A stretch of DNA of 64,000 nucleotides. It comes from Clitoria ternatea. Its lineage: Eukaryota; Streptophyta; Magnoliopsida; Fabales; Fabaceae. The stretch is from NCBI GenBank assembly GCA_037962975.1, contig CM075672.1, positions 58,908,501 through 58,972,500 on the forward strand. The letters run 5' to 3'. The position numbers and the translations under genes were made by a program. Numbering within the stretch: the stretch's first letter is position 1; every line of letters begins with the position of its first letter. The notes beneath the pieces are model-generated. The model had not been told where the DNA came from, searched no databases, and worked only from the letters and a program-made list of their open reading frames with translations. Below, one piece after another: positions 46,628-58,800 of the stretch.

Positions 46628-46645
46628 GGAGTAAAGAGGGGCATC
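46628..46645 (+). other. Polypurine tract of the Ogre element
   Basis: GGAGTAAAGAGGGGCATC directly precedes the TGTGAACACC start of the 3' LTR. Confidence 0.85.
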
Positions 46646-49600
46646 TGTGAACACCTATTTCGATCCGACCTAAATGGAAAAGACACCGTTCCCAAATGGA
46701 AATATAACCGGTCCAAATTCTAAAAGGGGGAACATCCACTCCGCCCAACCGTCCTCACCTCAACTCCGCCCAACCGTCCTCACCCCAACACTCCGCCCAA
46801 CCGTCCTCGCCTCAACACTCCGCCCAACCGTCCTCACCTCAACACTCCACCTCAACACTCCGCCCAATCGTCCTCACCTCAGGAGTCCCTTAATGACCGA
46901 TGTCACGGATCTGACAACAAAAAGACGAGTGAGTCCGGCCCAAGTAAGAAACGACGATCTCGTGGGAGGACTCAGGTCGAAATATATGCACACCAGCTGG
47001 TAGTAGATCCGGACTAGGAGGGAGAACACCGTCCCTGTGATTGAAAGACTCAACCGGTGTGAAGACACAGGTCCAGGTTCTTAAGAGGCCACATCGGATC
47101 AGTGGGGACTCCGTCCAACCGATGTCTTTGCTAACCGATGTCACAAATTTGACAACGGATAGACGAGGTCAGAAGTTTGTGCATGATGACCTGGAATCGC
47201 ACTCCCCAAAAATGGCAGACAGGGAGGCGAAAGTGGACAATTAAAAATGCCACACTGAAATCCTGCTCCCCACGAACAGTTAATGGCCAGGTTTACACAC
47301 CACTACGCGTATGGGTGAGTGGGAATTTTGGCTGTCCCAAACCCTCAGCCCATGACCTCAAGGCCCTATAAACACCGGACCAGTTGTTGGAATCCCTTGA
47401 TGGCCGATGTCATGCACCTGGCAATGAAAGAACGAGTGAGTCCGGCCCAAGTAAGAAACGACGATCTCGTGGGCGGATTCAGATTGAAAATAGGCACACC
47501 GGCTGGTAGTAGATCCGGACTAGGAGAGAGAACACCGCTCCTGTGAACACCTCTTTCAGTCCGGCCTAAATTGTTATAACACCGGACCCGGCCTTAAAAC
47601 TGGCAACACCGGACAAGGCCTAAATTAACACCGGACCGATGTCGTGCGCCTGACAACAGAATAACAGGCCAGTCCGGCCCCAAGGAAAGGGATTAGATCA
47701 AAATAGGCACACTGGCTGGTAGTGGATCCGGACTAAAAATTAGAACACCGCCCCTGTGATTACATGGAAAGGCTCAACCGGTGTTAGACATAGGTAAAGG
47801 TTCTTAAGATACTACATCGGATAAACGGGAGACTCCGTCCAACCGATATCTTCGCTAGCTGATGTCACAGATTTGACAACGGATAGACGAGGTCGGAAGT
47901 TTGTGCGCGATGACCTGGAATCGCACTCCCCAAAAGTGGCAGACAGGGGGAGGCGGAAGTGGACAATTAAAAATGCCATGCTGAAATCCTGTCCCCCACG
48001 AACAGTTAATGGCCAGGCTTGCACACCACTATGCGTATGGGTGAGTGGGAATTCTGGCTGTCCCAAACCCTCAGCCCATGGCCTCAAGGCCCTATAAATG
48101 CCCCAGCCAAAGAAGCTATGGAGGTTGCGTTTTTGAGAGGCTGGTTCGCAAGGAAGCTTTTTTCAAAACTCTCTCTGATTTCTTTGAAGACCTTCTGAAA
48201 CCCTTCCCCACTGGAAAACCAATAACTTGTCATAATCACCAATCATCAATATAAACACCTCCCCAAACTATACCATCCCAACACCCCCCAATTCACCATC
48301 TCCATATTCCTTGAACACCACACCGTCTCAGCCTCCAACCCACATCGTCCTAACAGCATCCTCCCAACAGCACTGTCCTCCCTCAGATCCTCATCTACTC
48401 CACCGATTCACTATAGCCCTTCACACCGATCTCCTAAACTTACCATATCGTACCTATATCCCCGAACACCGCCCAGTTCTGCCCTAATCTATCCTAATCC
48501 CTCCACACCGTCCCAACAACTCCTGAACACTTCCAATACTGTCATAATCACCAATCACCAATATAAACACCTCCCTAAACTATACCATCCCAACACCTCC
48601 CAATTCACCATCTCCATATTCCTTGAACACCACACCGTCTCAGCCTCCAACCCACATCGTCCTAACAGCATCCTCCCAACAGCACTGTCCTCCCTCAGAT
48701 CCTCATCCACTCCACCGATTCACTATAGCCCTTCACACCGATCTCCTAAACTTACCATATCGTACCTATATCCCCGAACACCGCCCGGTTCTGCCCTAAT
48801 CCGTCCTAATCCCTCCACACCGTCCCAACAATTCCTGAACACTCCCAATACTCCTTAAACACTACACCGTCCCAATACCCCCAAAATACAACACCGTCCA
48901 GCAGATACATTGTCCATCAAGCCACAACACCGTCCCTTTCTCCCGAAACCGTCCTCACCAAAATCGACCTCCTCACCCCTTCTCCTACACCGTCCCAGTA
49001 CTAAATTATTCCCCAGGTTCCATACTGTACCTTACCTAGTCATTGCCCTTGCCAATCCTCAACATCGTCCATACACAGCGCCCAGTCACTCCCTCACCTC
49101 GGATTAGCTCCCACCAATATCGGCTACACTCTTCCGTTTTCAGCATTCGTGCCCAACACCGGTCCAGTGCTTCTATCAGCGTGCAAGTCCGGAATCAGTC
49201 AGACACCGTCACTGCGTTTGACTCACACATCGGTTCTGAGCCCATCACACCGGTTCCACCCTGTTCCTTATTTCTTTTACTTTTACCCTTTTATTTTCCT
49301 GTCAGTTCGCTGTTTGTTGGTTATGTTCGTCTGTGTGCCATAGTTTACACTGTTAATATTTTTGTCCTTTTCCCTAACAAGCACATATAGTAAAAATAAG
49401 TGATTTTATATATGTTTTATTTTCCAATCTAAAAATTCTTTTTTCTTCTTTTTTTAAAAAAAATATAGTGTCGTACGGGGACACTCCCGTCTACACAACC
49501 CCTTTAGGATTCGTACACGTGCGAAGAACTTCGCCTTGTACGAGTTCCCCACCTCAGTGACATCCATCATCATCTCCTAAGTCTTTTCCTAAAAGAAAAA

Positions 49601-50321
49601 CATTCAGAACTACGTAACCCTGATTTCTTGATAATTCAAGAATACGTAGGAGCAGGACTTTAACTCCTGTCGGGCCCGTCTTTCTTATTTCCTTTTTTTG
49701 TTGATTTATTTCCTTACTTTTGTGTTTCTTTCATAAATGTTCCTTTCTTTGGTCACTTCCGTGAAAATCAATTTAGACGTGACGTCTTGTTGGTTTCCCC
49801 CTAGTTTTGCTCAAGCCTCGCCATAATTTCATAGGGAAGGGATACTTAGGACGAGACGTCTCGCTTATCTCTTTCCTATCCCTATCCTTTTTACCCGAGG
49901 ATGTTTAATTTAGACGTGACGTCTTATTGGCATTCTCTCACCCTCTCTGTCTCATATCGAAGTCGAGCTTAATTCGGACAAAACGTCCCATTAACCTCGC
50001 TTTAACACTCTATGTCTGTACAGTTCTCTACTCCATTCTATCATTTTCAAAATAAAAGGGAAGAAACCATGTTTTATTTAAGGCTATTTATGTTGTGCTT
50101 TCAATCTTGGTACTGTCTTTGGCAGGCGATGTAGGGTGCTAATACCTTCCCTACTCGTAACCGACTCCCGAACTTGGATTTCAATTTTTTTAACCAGTGC
50201 TTTACTGAACCTAGTTTTTTCCCAATGTTTTTCCTATGGATAAAAACGTTGGTGGCGACTCCCTGTTTCATTCGATACTCTTTCTCTTGTTCGCCGCGCC
50301 GTCGCGATCCAGGTTGCGACA
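46646..50321 (+). repeat. 3' LTR of the Ogre element
   Basis: 3676 bp, about 99 percent identical to 30020-33696 by hand count, ending GGTTGCGACA and followed by the ATGTA target duplication. It repeats all internal structures of the 5' LTR. Confidence 0.95.
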
Positions 50322-50534
50322 ATGTATAATGTATGATGAGAGTAGTGCATGATTAGATGAATATGAATGAATACAATGATTCCATACTAAAAAACAAAGG
50401 GGGAGACATACTCTGTTCTAAAAACTTGAAAATATTCAAGAAGTGGTCCTTTCTCATTTTTACATGAATATTGATTATTAATACTAACACCCCAGGAGAT
50501 GGCCATTAGTTGTCATCATTGAAAATAGGGAGAA
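50322..50534 (+). other. 3' internal end of the gag-only copia element, with polypurine tract
   Basis: Short non-coding tail resuming after the Ogre. It ends in GAAAATAGGGAGAA (50521-50534), immediately before the TGTATTTTCATG start of the 3' LTR. Confidence 0.85.
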
Positions 50535-51984
50535 TGTATTTTCATGTTGTAGATAAGTTTTGATAATAACAAGTACCCAAGAATAAGAAGAGCATTACTC
50601 ATGGATCAAAAACAAGTGCAAATCAAAAGAATATATTTGATGTACTCAAATCAAAGATTCAAGGAATCATAAAGAACATGCTCTCAAATGGATAAAGAAT
50701 TCAAGAAAGTAATGCATAAGGATCAAGGAAAGGAACCATGACTCAAAACGCTTCAAGGAAACATCAAAAAGCATGGAAAAACACCAAACAACATTGCTTG
50801 AATCGATTAGGAATCGATTCAAAGGCCTGGACATTCCGAAAATATCAAAACAGAATGGCCTGAATCGATTCAGAGGAGCTTGAATCGATTCACACGCCTG
50901 GAAGTCCCAAAATTCTCAAAACAGAATGACCTGAATCGATTCACAAAGGCCTGAATCGATTCATACGTCCCTAGAAGCCCAAAATGCCTAAGTCAGAATG
51001 CCTTGAATCGATTCGAAAACGTATGAATCGATTCAAGTAGTGGGAAACATCACTAAAAAGACATTTTTAGGTGGGAAACATAGATCCAAAACCCACTATA
51101 CGCAGAGACAAGCTGGAACCATGATGTGCGACGGCTATGAAGACCTCCAAGGCTCTATAAATGGATCTCCAACTCAAGCACAAGACACACCAACCAGAAG
51201 CAATCAATCAAAGCTTGCATTTGTGCTTAGTGAGTTATTTTTTGTATAAGTTTCATTATTCTGAAACTTTGAGCTTGTATTTGTAAATCCTCTCTTCTTG
51301 TTGAGAGTTACCATTGTGAGAACTTTCATTTGTCAACCCTATTGAGAGAGTATAATCTTGTAATCCAAACACCAAAACACCAAGGTATTCACTCTAGGTT
51401 TAGTGGTTACAAAGGTTGGAGTTCAACCTTTGGGTATTGAGAGATTGTGAGATTGGGTGGGGTGCCCTTTGCTTGTGAGAGTTGAGTTCTTGAGTGTGGG
51501 ATACTTGGAGACAATTACTCAAAGCTTGTATCTCAAATGTTCAATAGTGGAATCCTTCAAGTGGGTTGCTTGAAGGCGAGATGTACACCGGATTGGTGGA
51601 ACTCGTTAAATTGGTTTGTATTTCTTCTAACCTTAAACTCTTTACTTGATTGTGCATACAAGCTGCTCGTTGAATTGCCTGAGTTGATTGTTTGAGTTAA
51701 TTGTGCTCCCAAGAAGATACTTAACCATTACACACCAACTGTTTGATAAAATTACTGAACCATTATTCTATCTTGATTCTCATTTCTCAGTTAAGTTTCA
51801 CTTGACTCTAAGAGTTCATTATCTCAAATCAAACCAATTTATATGTGATACATAATTGTTGCTTGTAAATTTCTGTATATCTCATTAAGATTGCATAAAG
51901 AACCAAATTCAAAGGCATTCTAAGTTAAAATTTTTAAACACTCAATTCACCCCCCTCTTGAGTATTGAGGCCACTTGAATAACA
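50535..51984 (+). repeat. 3' LTR of the gag-only copia element
   Basis: 1450 bp, paired with 27024-28464. Many substitutions and several small indels separate the two. It contains eight TGAATCGATTCA-type palindromes (50797-51033) and a TATA box at 51156. Confidence 0.9.
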
Positions 51985-52393
51985 ATCAAGAGGCTTATAA
52001 TGGATTTGAATGAATTATGATGATGATTGGGTGTATTATGGATGAAGGATATGATCTTGTTGCTATTGGGTGTGGTTAGCCCTTTTGAAACTTAGAGAAT
52101 CATGGTTTTGGGAAAGGAATTCCCGAAGCCTAACTTAAGTGTATGAATTAAAGTTTAGTCAAGTCTAGGACTTGATAATGAGTTTTAAGAGATGATGCCT
52201 TATGATGGCTTATTAATGGCATGTATATATGTGTTTGTTGATAGGATTGTGTTCTGGACGATGATGCAGAATAATCGGAGCGTTTGTGTTGAGGTTCTTC
52301 TCTAGAGGTAGGAGAGGAGTTTGTATTTCAAATTGCATAAGTGAATAATTATTGAATTATGTATATGTATAAACTCATGCATTGCCTTGCCAT

Positions 52394-54229
52394 TATTATC
52401 CAAGGCCTCAACACTCAAGAGGGGGGTGAATTGAGTGCTTCAAACTTTCACACGGAATCCCTTTGAAAATGGTTAGTAATATACAAATGATGCAATGATG
52501 AAGAGATAATAACTTTTATACATATATCACACTATGAAACACTAGATGTGTAGTGACAATATTTAGCCTTATGTATGATAAACAAGGGAAGTTATTAGTT
52601 TATGCAATTCATCAAATAGTTGGTGTGCTTAGATTTGTTTCATCAATAATATGATGTTTCTTATAACGATTCAACTTATTCAATTTATCAAACAGCTTGT
52701 GTGCATGAGATAAGTGATAACAATCAAGTAAGTATCACATAAGAGTTGATAGCAAATAGTGTTCTAGATACTTGGCAAGTTATAGCAAATTCTAGTTATT
52801 AAGAACTTCACCAAATATTGATTCAAGCAAATTATCAAACACTTGGCATGTATAGTTAAGTTTCTACTTGAACAACAACTTCAATTCAAACATTCAGCTC
52901 AGGCATTTTAGCAAACAGTTTATATGCGCAGTTGTATAAAGAGTTTAAGGTAGAGAGAAATGCAAACCAATTTAACGAGTTCCACCAACCCAATGTACAT
53001 CTCGCCTTCAAGCAACCCACTTGAAAGATTTCTACTATTGAATTTTAGAGATACAAGTTATGAGTAATTGCAGCTTCCTAGTGTCCCACACTCAAGAACT
53101 CAATCCTCACTAGCATAAGGGCACCCCACCCAATCTCTCAAACTCTCAATACCTAAAGGTTGAACCCCAACCTTTGTGGTCACTCACAACTAGAGTGAAA
53201 CTTTATGTTTGGTGTTTGTGTTTACAAGGAAATAACTCTCTCAATAGAGTAGATATACAATTGAAAGGCTCTCACAAATTCTAACTCTCAACAAGAGAGG
53301 ATATGCAAATTTAGAACCTAAGTTTCAGAACCTGAAACTACAAGAGAAATAGACTCACTAAGCATAATATATTGCTTTGATTGATGACTCCTTGTTCTTT
53401 TTTCACTTGCTTTAATTTGAGCTCTATTTATAGGTCTTGGAGAGGAGTTTCAGAAGTTCATAACCATTGCATAGCATGGGCATTGAAGCTATTATGGAGA
53501 AGTGAGCTGGATTTGCACTTAAAAGTCACGTTCCCCAAATTCTGGTACTTGTGTAATCGATTACGCCTCGAGCTGTAATCAATTATGCTTCGTTGTATAC
53601 CATTTACTTAATTGTCCAGTAGCTGTGTAATGGATTAGGGATTCTTCTGTAATCGATTATATCAATGTAATCGATTATATCAGTGTAATCGATTATACTG
53701 TTTATTGTAATCGATTATGAAATGTACCTGATGCATTTAATTCCTTTTTATCATTGTAATCGATTATTTGTTTTAGGTAATCGATTGTGATACAAACAGA
53801 AACCCTGTAGTCGATTACATTATGCCTTGTAATCGATTGTGCCAAATACCTGATACATTGTCCTTCAATTGCATTTTGTGTAATCGATTATTCCAGTTGT
53901 TGTAGTCGATTATCTAACAAACAGAACCTTGATAATCAATTGTTTTGTTCCTTGTAATCGATTAGGCTTTGTTCCAGAACCTATGTAATCGATTAGGGAA
54001 AGGTCATAATCGATTATTCTGTATCAAAAATAGGTCTGATGCATGTTTTGAATTGCAGTTTATTTGTTCTTCTTTATTTTCATCTTCTAGAGGTTTTTCT
54101 CCATAAACCTTGGTCTTTGACACTTCATAAGACTTATACTTTTTGTCATGATTCTTCAAGTGATTACTTTGTCATTATCAAAACCTTGACATTCAAGCTA
54201 TTTGTACCTGCGACAAGATTTCAAACACA
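52394..54229 (-). mobile_element. Solo LTR of a copia (SIRE-like) element, minus strand
   Basis: 1836 bp flanked by perfect GCCAT duplications (52389-52393 and 54230-54234). The left part (GGCCTCAACACTCAAGAGGG...GAATTGAGTG) is the reverse complement of the end of the gag-only copia LTR type, and the right part contains the reverse complement of AAGGTTTTGATAATGACAAAG, a typical copia LTR beginning. On its own strand it starts TGTGTTTGAAATC. Its other end reads TATTATCC, so the terminal CA may have mutated to TA. There is a TATA box at 53425-53432 (minus) and an AATCGATT palindrome array at 53551-54018. Confidence 0.82.
53551..54018. repeat. Array of TGTAATCGATTACA palindromes
   Basis: About 17 copies of TGTAATCGATTA-type half to full palindromes occur in about 470 bp. 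They lie upstream of the TATA box with respect to the minus-strand LTR. Most deviations are single transitions. Confidence 0.88.
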
Positions 54230-54649
54230 GCCATAAATATGTTAAATGTTGAATTGACGATGTAATGAATAATGGCTTTGTCTTTGTTGAATGTTAAGAA
54301 ATTACATATGTATATATATATATATATAATGATGAGTGATTAGTTGTCCCCTTTGTGGGACATGAGTAAATTGATGATATAGACCCATAGATGGATGAAT
54401 TACCTAAAGTGTGGAAATATGTTTATGATGATTATGTAGAAAGATAGGTGAGGTAGTGATGAAAGTGTTTTAGATCCCCCATAGGTAATTGATGAACTGA
54501 ATCTAAGTTGAGAAGTATAACTTGTTGGATTAGGCCTCATATGCATGATGCAAAGTATGAAAATTGTTAACTTAGGCTAATTTTACATAATGAGGATAAT
54601 GGCATATGTAAGAGGTATGAAAAACCTGCGTTTTGAGCGTATGATGGTG

Positions 54650-55150
54650 ATCTCGCTCAAGCGAGATGGATTCTCACTTAAGCGAGAGTCCCCTGTATCA
54701 GAGGGGTGGCCTCTGGCCCAATCTCACTCAGGCGAGCAGAGGTCCCGCTCAAGTAAGACGCGTGCAAAATGGTAGGGTGTGCTACTAGATAAATCTCGCT
54801 CAAGCGGGCGTAGCCGCACTTGAGCGAGCGAGATGGAAATGGTTCTGGGTGGATCTTGCTTAAGCGAGTGGCGAGGCAGGTTGGATCTCGCTTAAGCGAA
54901 TGAGCCAAGAATGAGATATTGGATGATTTCCGCTCGAGCGAGTATGAGTCACTTGAGCACAGGAGAGGTCTGATGCTTTATGTTGTCTCGCTCAAGCGAG
55001 TAGCCAAGTGAAGGGAAATCTCGCTCAAGCGAGCGAGCGTGGATACGCTGTTGGAAGCTTTTCGCTTACATGTGAAGGGGCTCACTTAAGCAAACCTTGC
55101 TGATCTCGCTCAAGCGAGTATGGGTCTCGCTTGAGCAAGGTTGCCCAGCG
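54650..55150. repeat. Second array of CTCGCTCAAGCGAG palindromes, in the gypsy solo LTR
   Basis: About 15 copies occur in about 500 bp, in both orientations. They are the same motif as at 2034-2582 but in the middle of the LTR rather than next to a TATA box near its end. Confidence 0.85.
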
Positions 55151-57613
55151 TGAAATTTTATGTTATTCTCTTTGTTTTAGTTGATATTTAACCCTTTCCT
55201 TGTATTGTGAGGTACCTGGAGGAATGTATAAGGGGTATTTAATGATGACATGACGTAGTGGCATTTAGCATTGATTGAAACATTGGGAAAATATGTTATA
55301 CCCATAATAAGTGATGAAAACATAAAGGTTCTCCACCAAGAGTGGGATATGAATGAAAAATAATGAGTAATGAATGGATGATGATGCTGATCATTTTCTT
55401 ATATAAAGGATGATTGTCATTGAGGTTGATTGTTATTATTGATGAATTATTGTGTACCATTGTGAGTGATACAAGTATGATCTTGTATGTGTGGTTTGAA
55501 ATATAATAATGAAATATTGCGAACACCACACCAATATATATATATATATATATAGATGAAACAATGGTAATGAATAATGATATAAAAATCCACTAACTGA
55601 TTTTATGGTGATATTGATGAAAGTTTGATGAATGATGTTTATGTTTGTGATGCCATTATGGTTGATTGCAAGTGTTAACTTACATGTATAATATATAATA
55701 CATTGAGATGAAAATACCACATATAAAACTTAAAAACAATGGCTAAAACCAACAATGATAAAATCCACTAAGGTGTGTGTGGTGGTGTTGGTGATTATGA
55801 TGATGATGATTGATGAGTGGCATTTAGGATGCACAGTGTGAGAAATGTATTTGATTTGCATTGCATTGCATCAATGGCATATCATAGCTGCCGATGTTGG
55901 AACGTTAGGGGAGTTCCCTCGGCCGACCCAGTGAGAGGGTGGCTCAATGCATTAGCAATCTGTATTTCCCCTGTGACTCGGTGTGTAAGTCACGAAACCG
56001 CCTATGTATTGCTACGGGGAGCTACATATGGCTGACCCTCGTGGGGGTGGCTCTTGATGAGCAGGTGACCCCGGTGGTCCATTGGATCACAGCCGCCATG
56101 ATATGAGATATGGTCGGCCCGCAACACCTTATATTGTTGATTGTGTTGTTTACCGCGGTCATGGTGAAAATGGACAGATGTTGCATTATGGGAGATAGGG
56201 TTTGGTACCAGTAAAAATTGGTGATTATGCATGCATTATGATATATGTGTACACATTATACTACTGCAGTAGGGGCATGGTATGTGATCATGCTTGACCC
56301 ATAATTTAGTGTTTATTCCCACAGTCGGATCTGCATTTGTTGTCTATTCCATTGTGCATATACATTATCCATAAGAGCATTTGCATATAGCATGGAGATA
56401 TGCTAGAAGATGATGATGGTTGGTGATGATTGAGATTGTGGTATGTCGTTGATGAGATAGGTAATTGAGTACCTAAAAGACCATATAAAATTAATAAATA
56501 ATATGAATACAACAAAACAATATTGAATATGATGATGTGTAATGCTATGACCTAATGTAATAAAGGGCATAATTATGATTGATGATAATGATGATAGCCC
56601 ATGGTGGCTTTGAGAAAAGACCTGAATGGTCAATGCTGATGACGTTGGCCCATTGTGGCGTTGGAATAGATGTGTATATGCCTGCTTTGCTATGACTTAA
56701 TTAAAGAATATGAAATATGTATATGTTGTTGAAGTAATAATTTATGATGATCATTGATGTGTTTAGCAAAGCATACATGATGTTGATATGCATATGCACA
56801 TAATTTCAATTGTATTCATATCGTCATTTGAAATGTATAACTTGCTCTCCCATGTGGTCTTCTTTTTAGTATTGATGTAGGAATATCATGGGATGAGGAT
56901 GTTTATAAAGTAAAGTTTTTGGGAAGGTAAATAGTGGTAATGGAATGCCTTGGCCGGCAGCGTTTGTAATTTATTGAGTTGTGTAAAAAATGGTATTATG
57001 ATGTTGTTAATTACTAATGTTGATGGATGAACTGTGAATATGTATAAATATGGATGATGTATTAATATTGGAGGCATTGGATTTATACCCATTTGGTGTA
57101 TAATAGGATGTTGATTTATTAATCCTTTAAGTTTGTACAAGTATTGAAAATACATAAATTGAGGGTTGAAATGATATGGTCAATTATAGAATATGAATAT
57201 TGGAGATGTATGTTGCATGACCATATAGATATGTATATGTATATATCTTAGGCTTTGTATGTTTATGAAATTATGTGAAAAGATGATGGTTGTCTATTAG
57301 GCTTAAGATATATCATTTCATGCTTTGCCGAGCCTTTTCTCATATCCTCATATATGGGACTAGGCGTATGCCCTGTATACACATTCTTCTTTCGCTGTAA
57401 ACTCTGTTATTTTGTATACCGTTATGGGCAAACATTTTAACGATCCAGTTATAGATTATCAAATCTCACCCTTTGGTTTTCTGTGGTTTGAGTCTTGATG
57501 TAGTCGTGGTGGTGTTTTGAAATTATTTCGAACGTGAAAAATTTACTCGTATTTTTATTATTTAATTATCTTGATTACATCAGGATTCGAGTCTGGAAAA
57601 TCGAGGTGTGACA

Positions 57614-58118
57614 AACACCAGCTCTATTAGCATAAGAATTACGTAGATCAGATAGAATATGTCATCAACCTAAAAGATATGAGTTTCTTATAACTCAAGA
57701 AGGAGACATATATCTCATGGATCAAAATGAGCCCACATATATGAAAAGGTTTCATTTCAAGTTCAGAATCTAAGAAATGGCCTAAAGCCATGAGATATGA
57801 AATAGACTTTATGTATAACAATAAAGTTTGGATCTCGGTTATGTAAAAGGGTAAACTTGGGTGTTCAAAAAGAAAACCGAAATAGAGGGTAATATAAGTA
57901 CCTTTAAAGCAAGATTAGTGACTAAAGGTTTCAAGCAAATTTATGGTGTAGACTATGATGAAACTTTTTCCTTAATCGTTATGCTGAAATTCGTTCAGAT
58001 CTTTCTTTTTATTCCGCATACCATGATTATGAAATATGGAAAATGGATGTCAAAACTGCTTTCTGAAATGGAAATCTTGAAGAAATGTATATGTCACAGC
58101 CTGAAGGCTTTATTCAAG
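57614..58118 (+). pseudogene. Ty1/copia pol relic, 3' part (start of reverse transcriptase)
   Basis: Resumes the relic broken at 25805. It shows the linker RRSDR/RYEFLITQEGD and DQNEPTYMK, then WVFKKKTEIEGN, FKARLVTKGFKQIYGVDYDETFS and, in a shifted frame, YGKWMSK-type remnants of the first RT motifs. Stops and frameshifts are frequent, and RT is lost after about 58120. Confidence 0.85.
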
Positions 58119-58524
58119 TAAAGTCTATACTGATATCAAGTAAAATAAATTGAACTATACAAGGATGATGACAACAATTTCGTGAGATCAATTAGATATC
58201 ATTATAAAGGAACAAACATATAAATGCTTATCACTTATAAGTTATGCCTAATTGATATTGTATTTGGATATAATGATACATTGCTAGACATCTCTCTTTA
58301 TTTTATATTAATAATAACATGTTTATTATTAATATAGCCAAATTTGATGCCTATACGGTCACACACATAAAGTAAACTCACCAAAGAATAGTTTTTATGC
58401 TAATTGGATTAAAATTAAAACTATTGGAATTGTTATGGTTGTTGAGTGGTGGTAAGGTTGGTTAATGGATAATGAACATGATAGAGAGAGAATAATGTGC
58501 TAGTTTTGGCATGAGGTGGATGAT
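58119..58524. other. Unclassified AT-rich sequence
   Basis: Probably further copia decay. No domain, repeat or RNA gene was recognised. Confidence 0.5.
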
Positions 58525-58800
58525 GTAATAGCCCGATTTTTGTAAGGGAGGCTAGAATACACACACGTGATTAATTATTATCGATCGTGATTTATTTAAG
58601 TGTTGAGGATGAAGCCATGATTGACTTATGTTTTGACTCATGTCTATGAATAATATTTTTTGTATCAAATGTGAATATGAATGTGTGAGTATTTATTACT
58701 AAATAAATAAATTATTAGAATATTGTTTGAATGTTATTTCCTAAGAAAATGTTAGTATTTAATCTGCTCGGAAAATTTCTGAGAACCTCGACCCTCAAGT
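58525..58800 (+). repeat. Possible truncated gypsy LTR start
   Basis: TGTAATAGCCCGATTTTTG near 58525 resembles the TGTAAYAYCC starts of the LTRs at 7920, 25806 and 62733. It ends at the CACTA terminus. No partner was found. Confidence 0.4.

Larger units (their letters stand above)
30020..50321 (+). mobile_element. Complete Ogre (Tat-lineage Ty3/gypsy) retrotransposon, 20.3 kb
   Basis: Two LTRs of 3677 and 3676 bp flank a 12.9-kb interior with ORF1, gag, protease, RT, dual RNase H and integrase. Perfect 5-bp duplications ATGTA lie at 30015-30019 and 50322-50326. A tRNA-Arg-type primer site, an extra ORF upstream of gag, and an intron between protease and RT are the diagnostic features of Ogre. 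A hand count finds about 37 substitutions between the LTRs (about 1 percent), almost all transitions, plus a few one-base indels. Confidence 0.95.
27024..51984 (+). mobile_element. Gag-only Ty1/copia element (TR-GAG-like), split by an Ogre insertion
   Basis: Paired LTRs (27024-28464 and 50535-51984) flank an internal region that, without the nested Ogre, is only about 1.77 kb (28465-30019 plus 50322-50534). This interior has a primer-binding site, a gag frame and a polypurine tract but no protease, integrase or RT. Flanks are GTCAA (27019-27023) and ATCAA (51985-51989), a 5-bp duplication with one mismatch. This matches the TR-GAG class of non-autonomous retrotransposons. Its LTRs are visibly more diverged than those of the Ogre inside it, which fits the nesting order. 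Confidence 0.88.
25806..57613 (+). mobile_element. Gypsy (Tekay-like) solo LTR, about 5 kb, interrupted by younger insertions
   Basis: Begins TGTAACATCCCAG at 25806 and ends GTGTGACA at 57613. It is flanked by perfect AACAC duplications (25801-25805 and 57614-57618), and no internal region is present. After removing the nested insertions, its own parts are 25806-27023, 51985-52393 and 54235-57613. It is distantly related to the Tekay LTR at 1-2939: shared landmarks are GGAATTCCCGAAGCCTAA (52118 region vs 335 region), CTTCTCTNGAGGTAGGAGAG, AATGCCTTGGCCGGCA and the terminal TCATATCYTCATATATG region. It is longer, and its palindrome array sits in a different place. Because unequal LTR recombination removes the interior, a solo LTR is the expected product. 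Confidence 0.88.
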
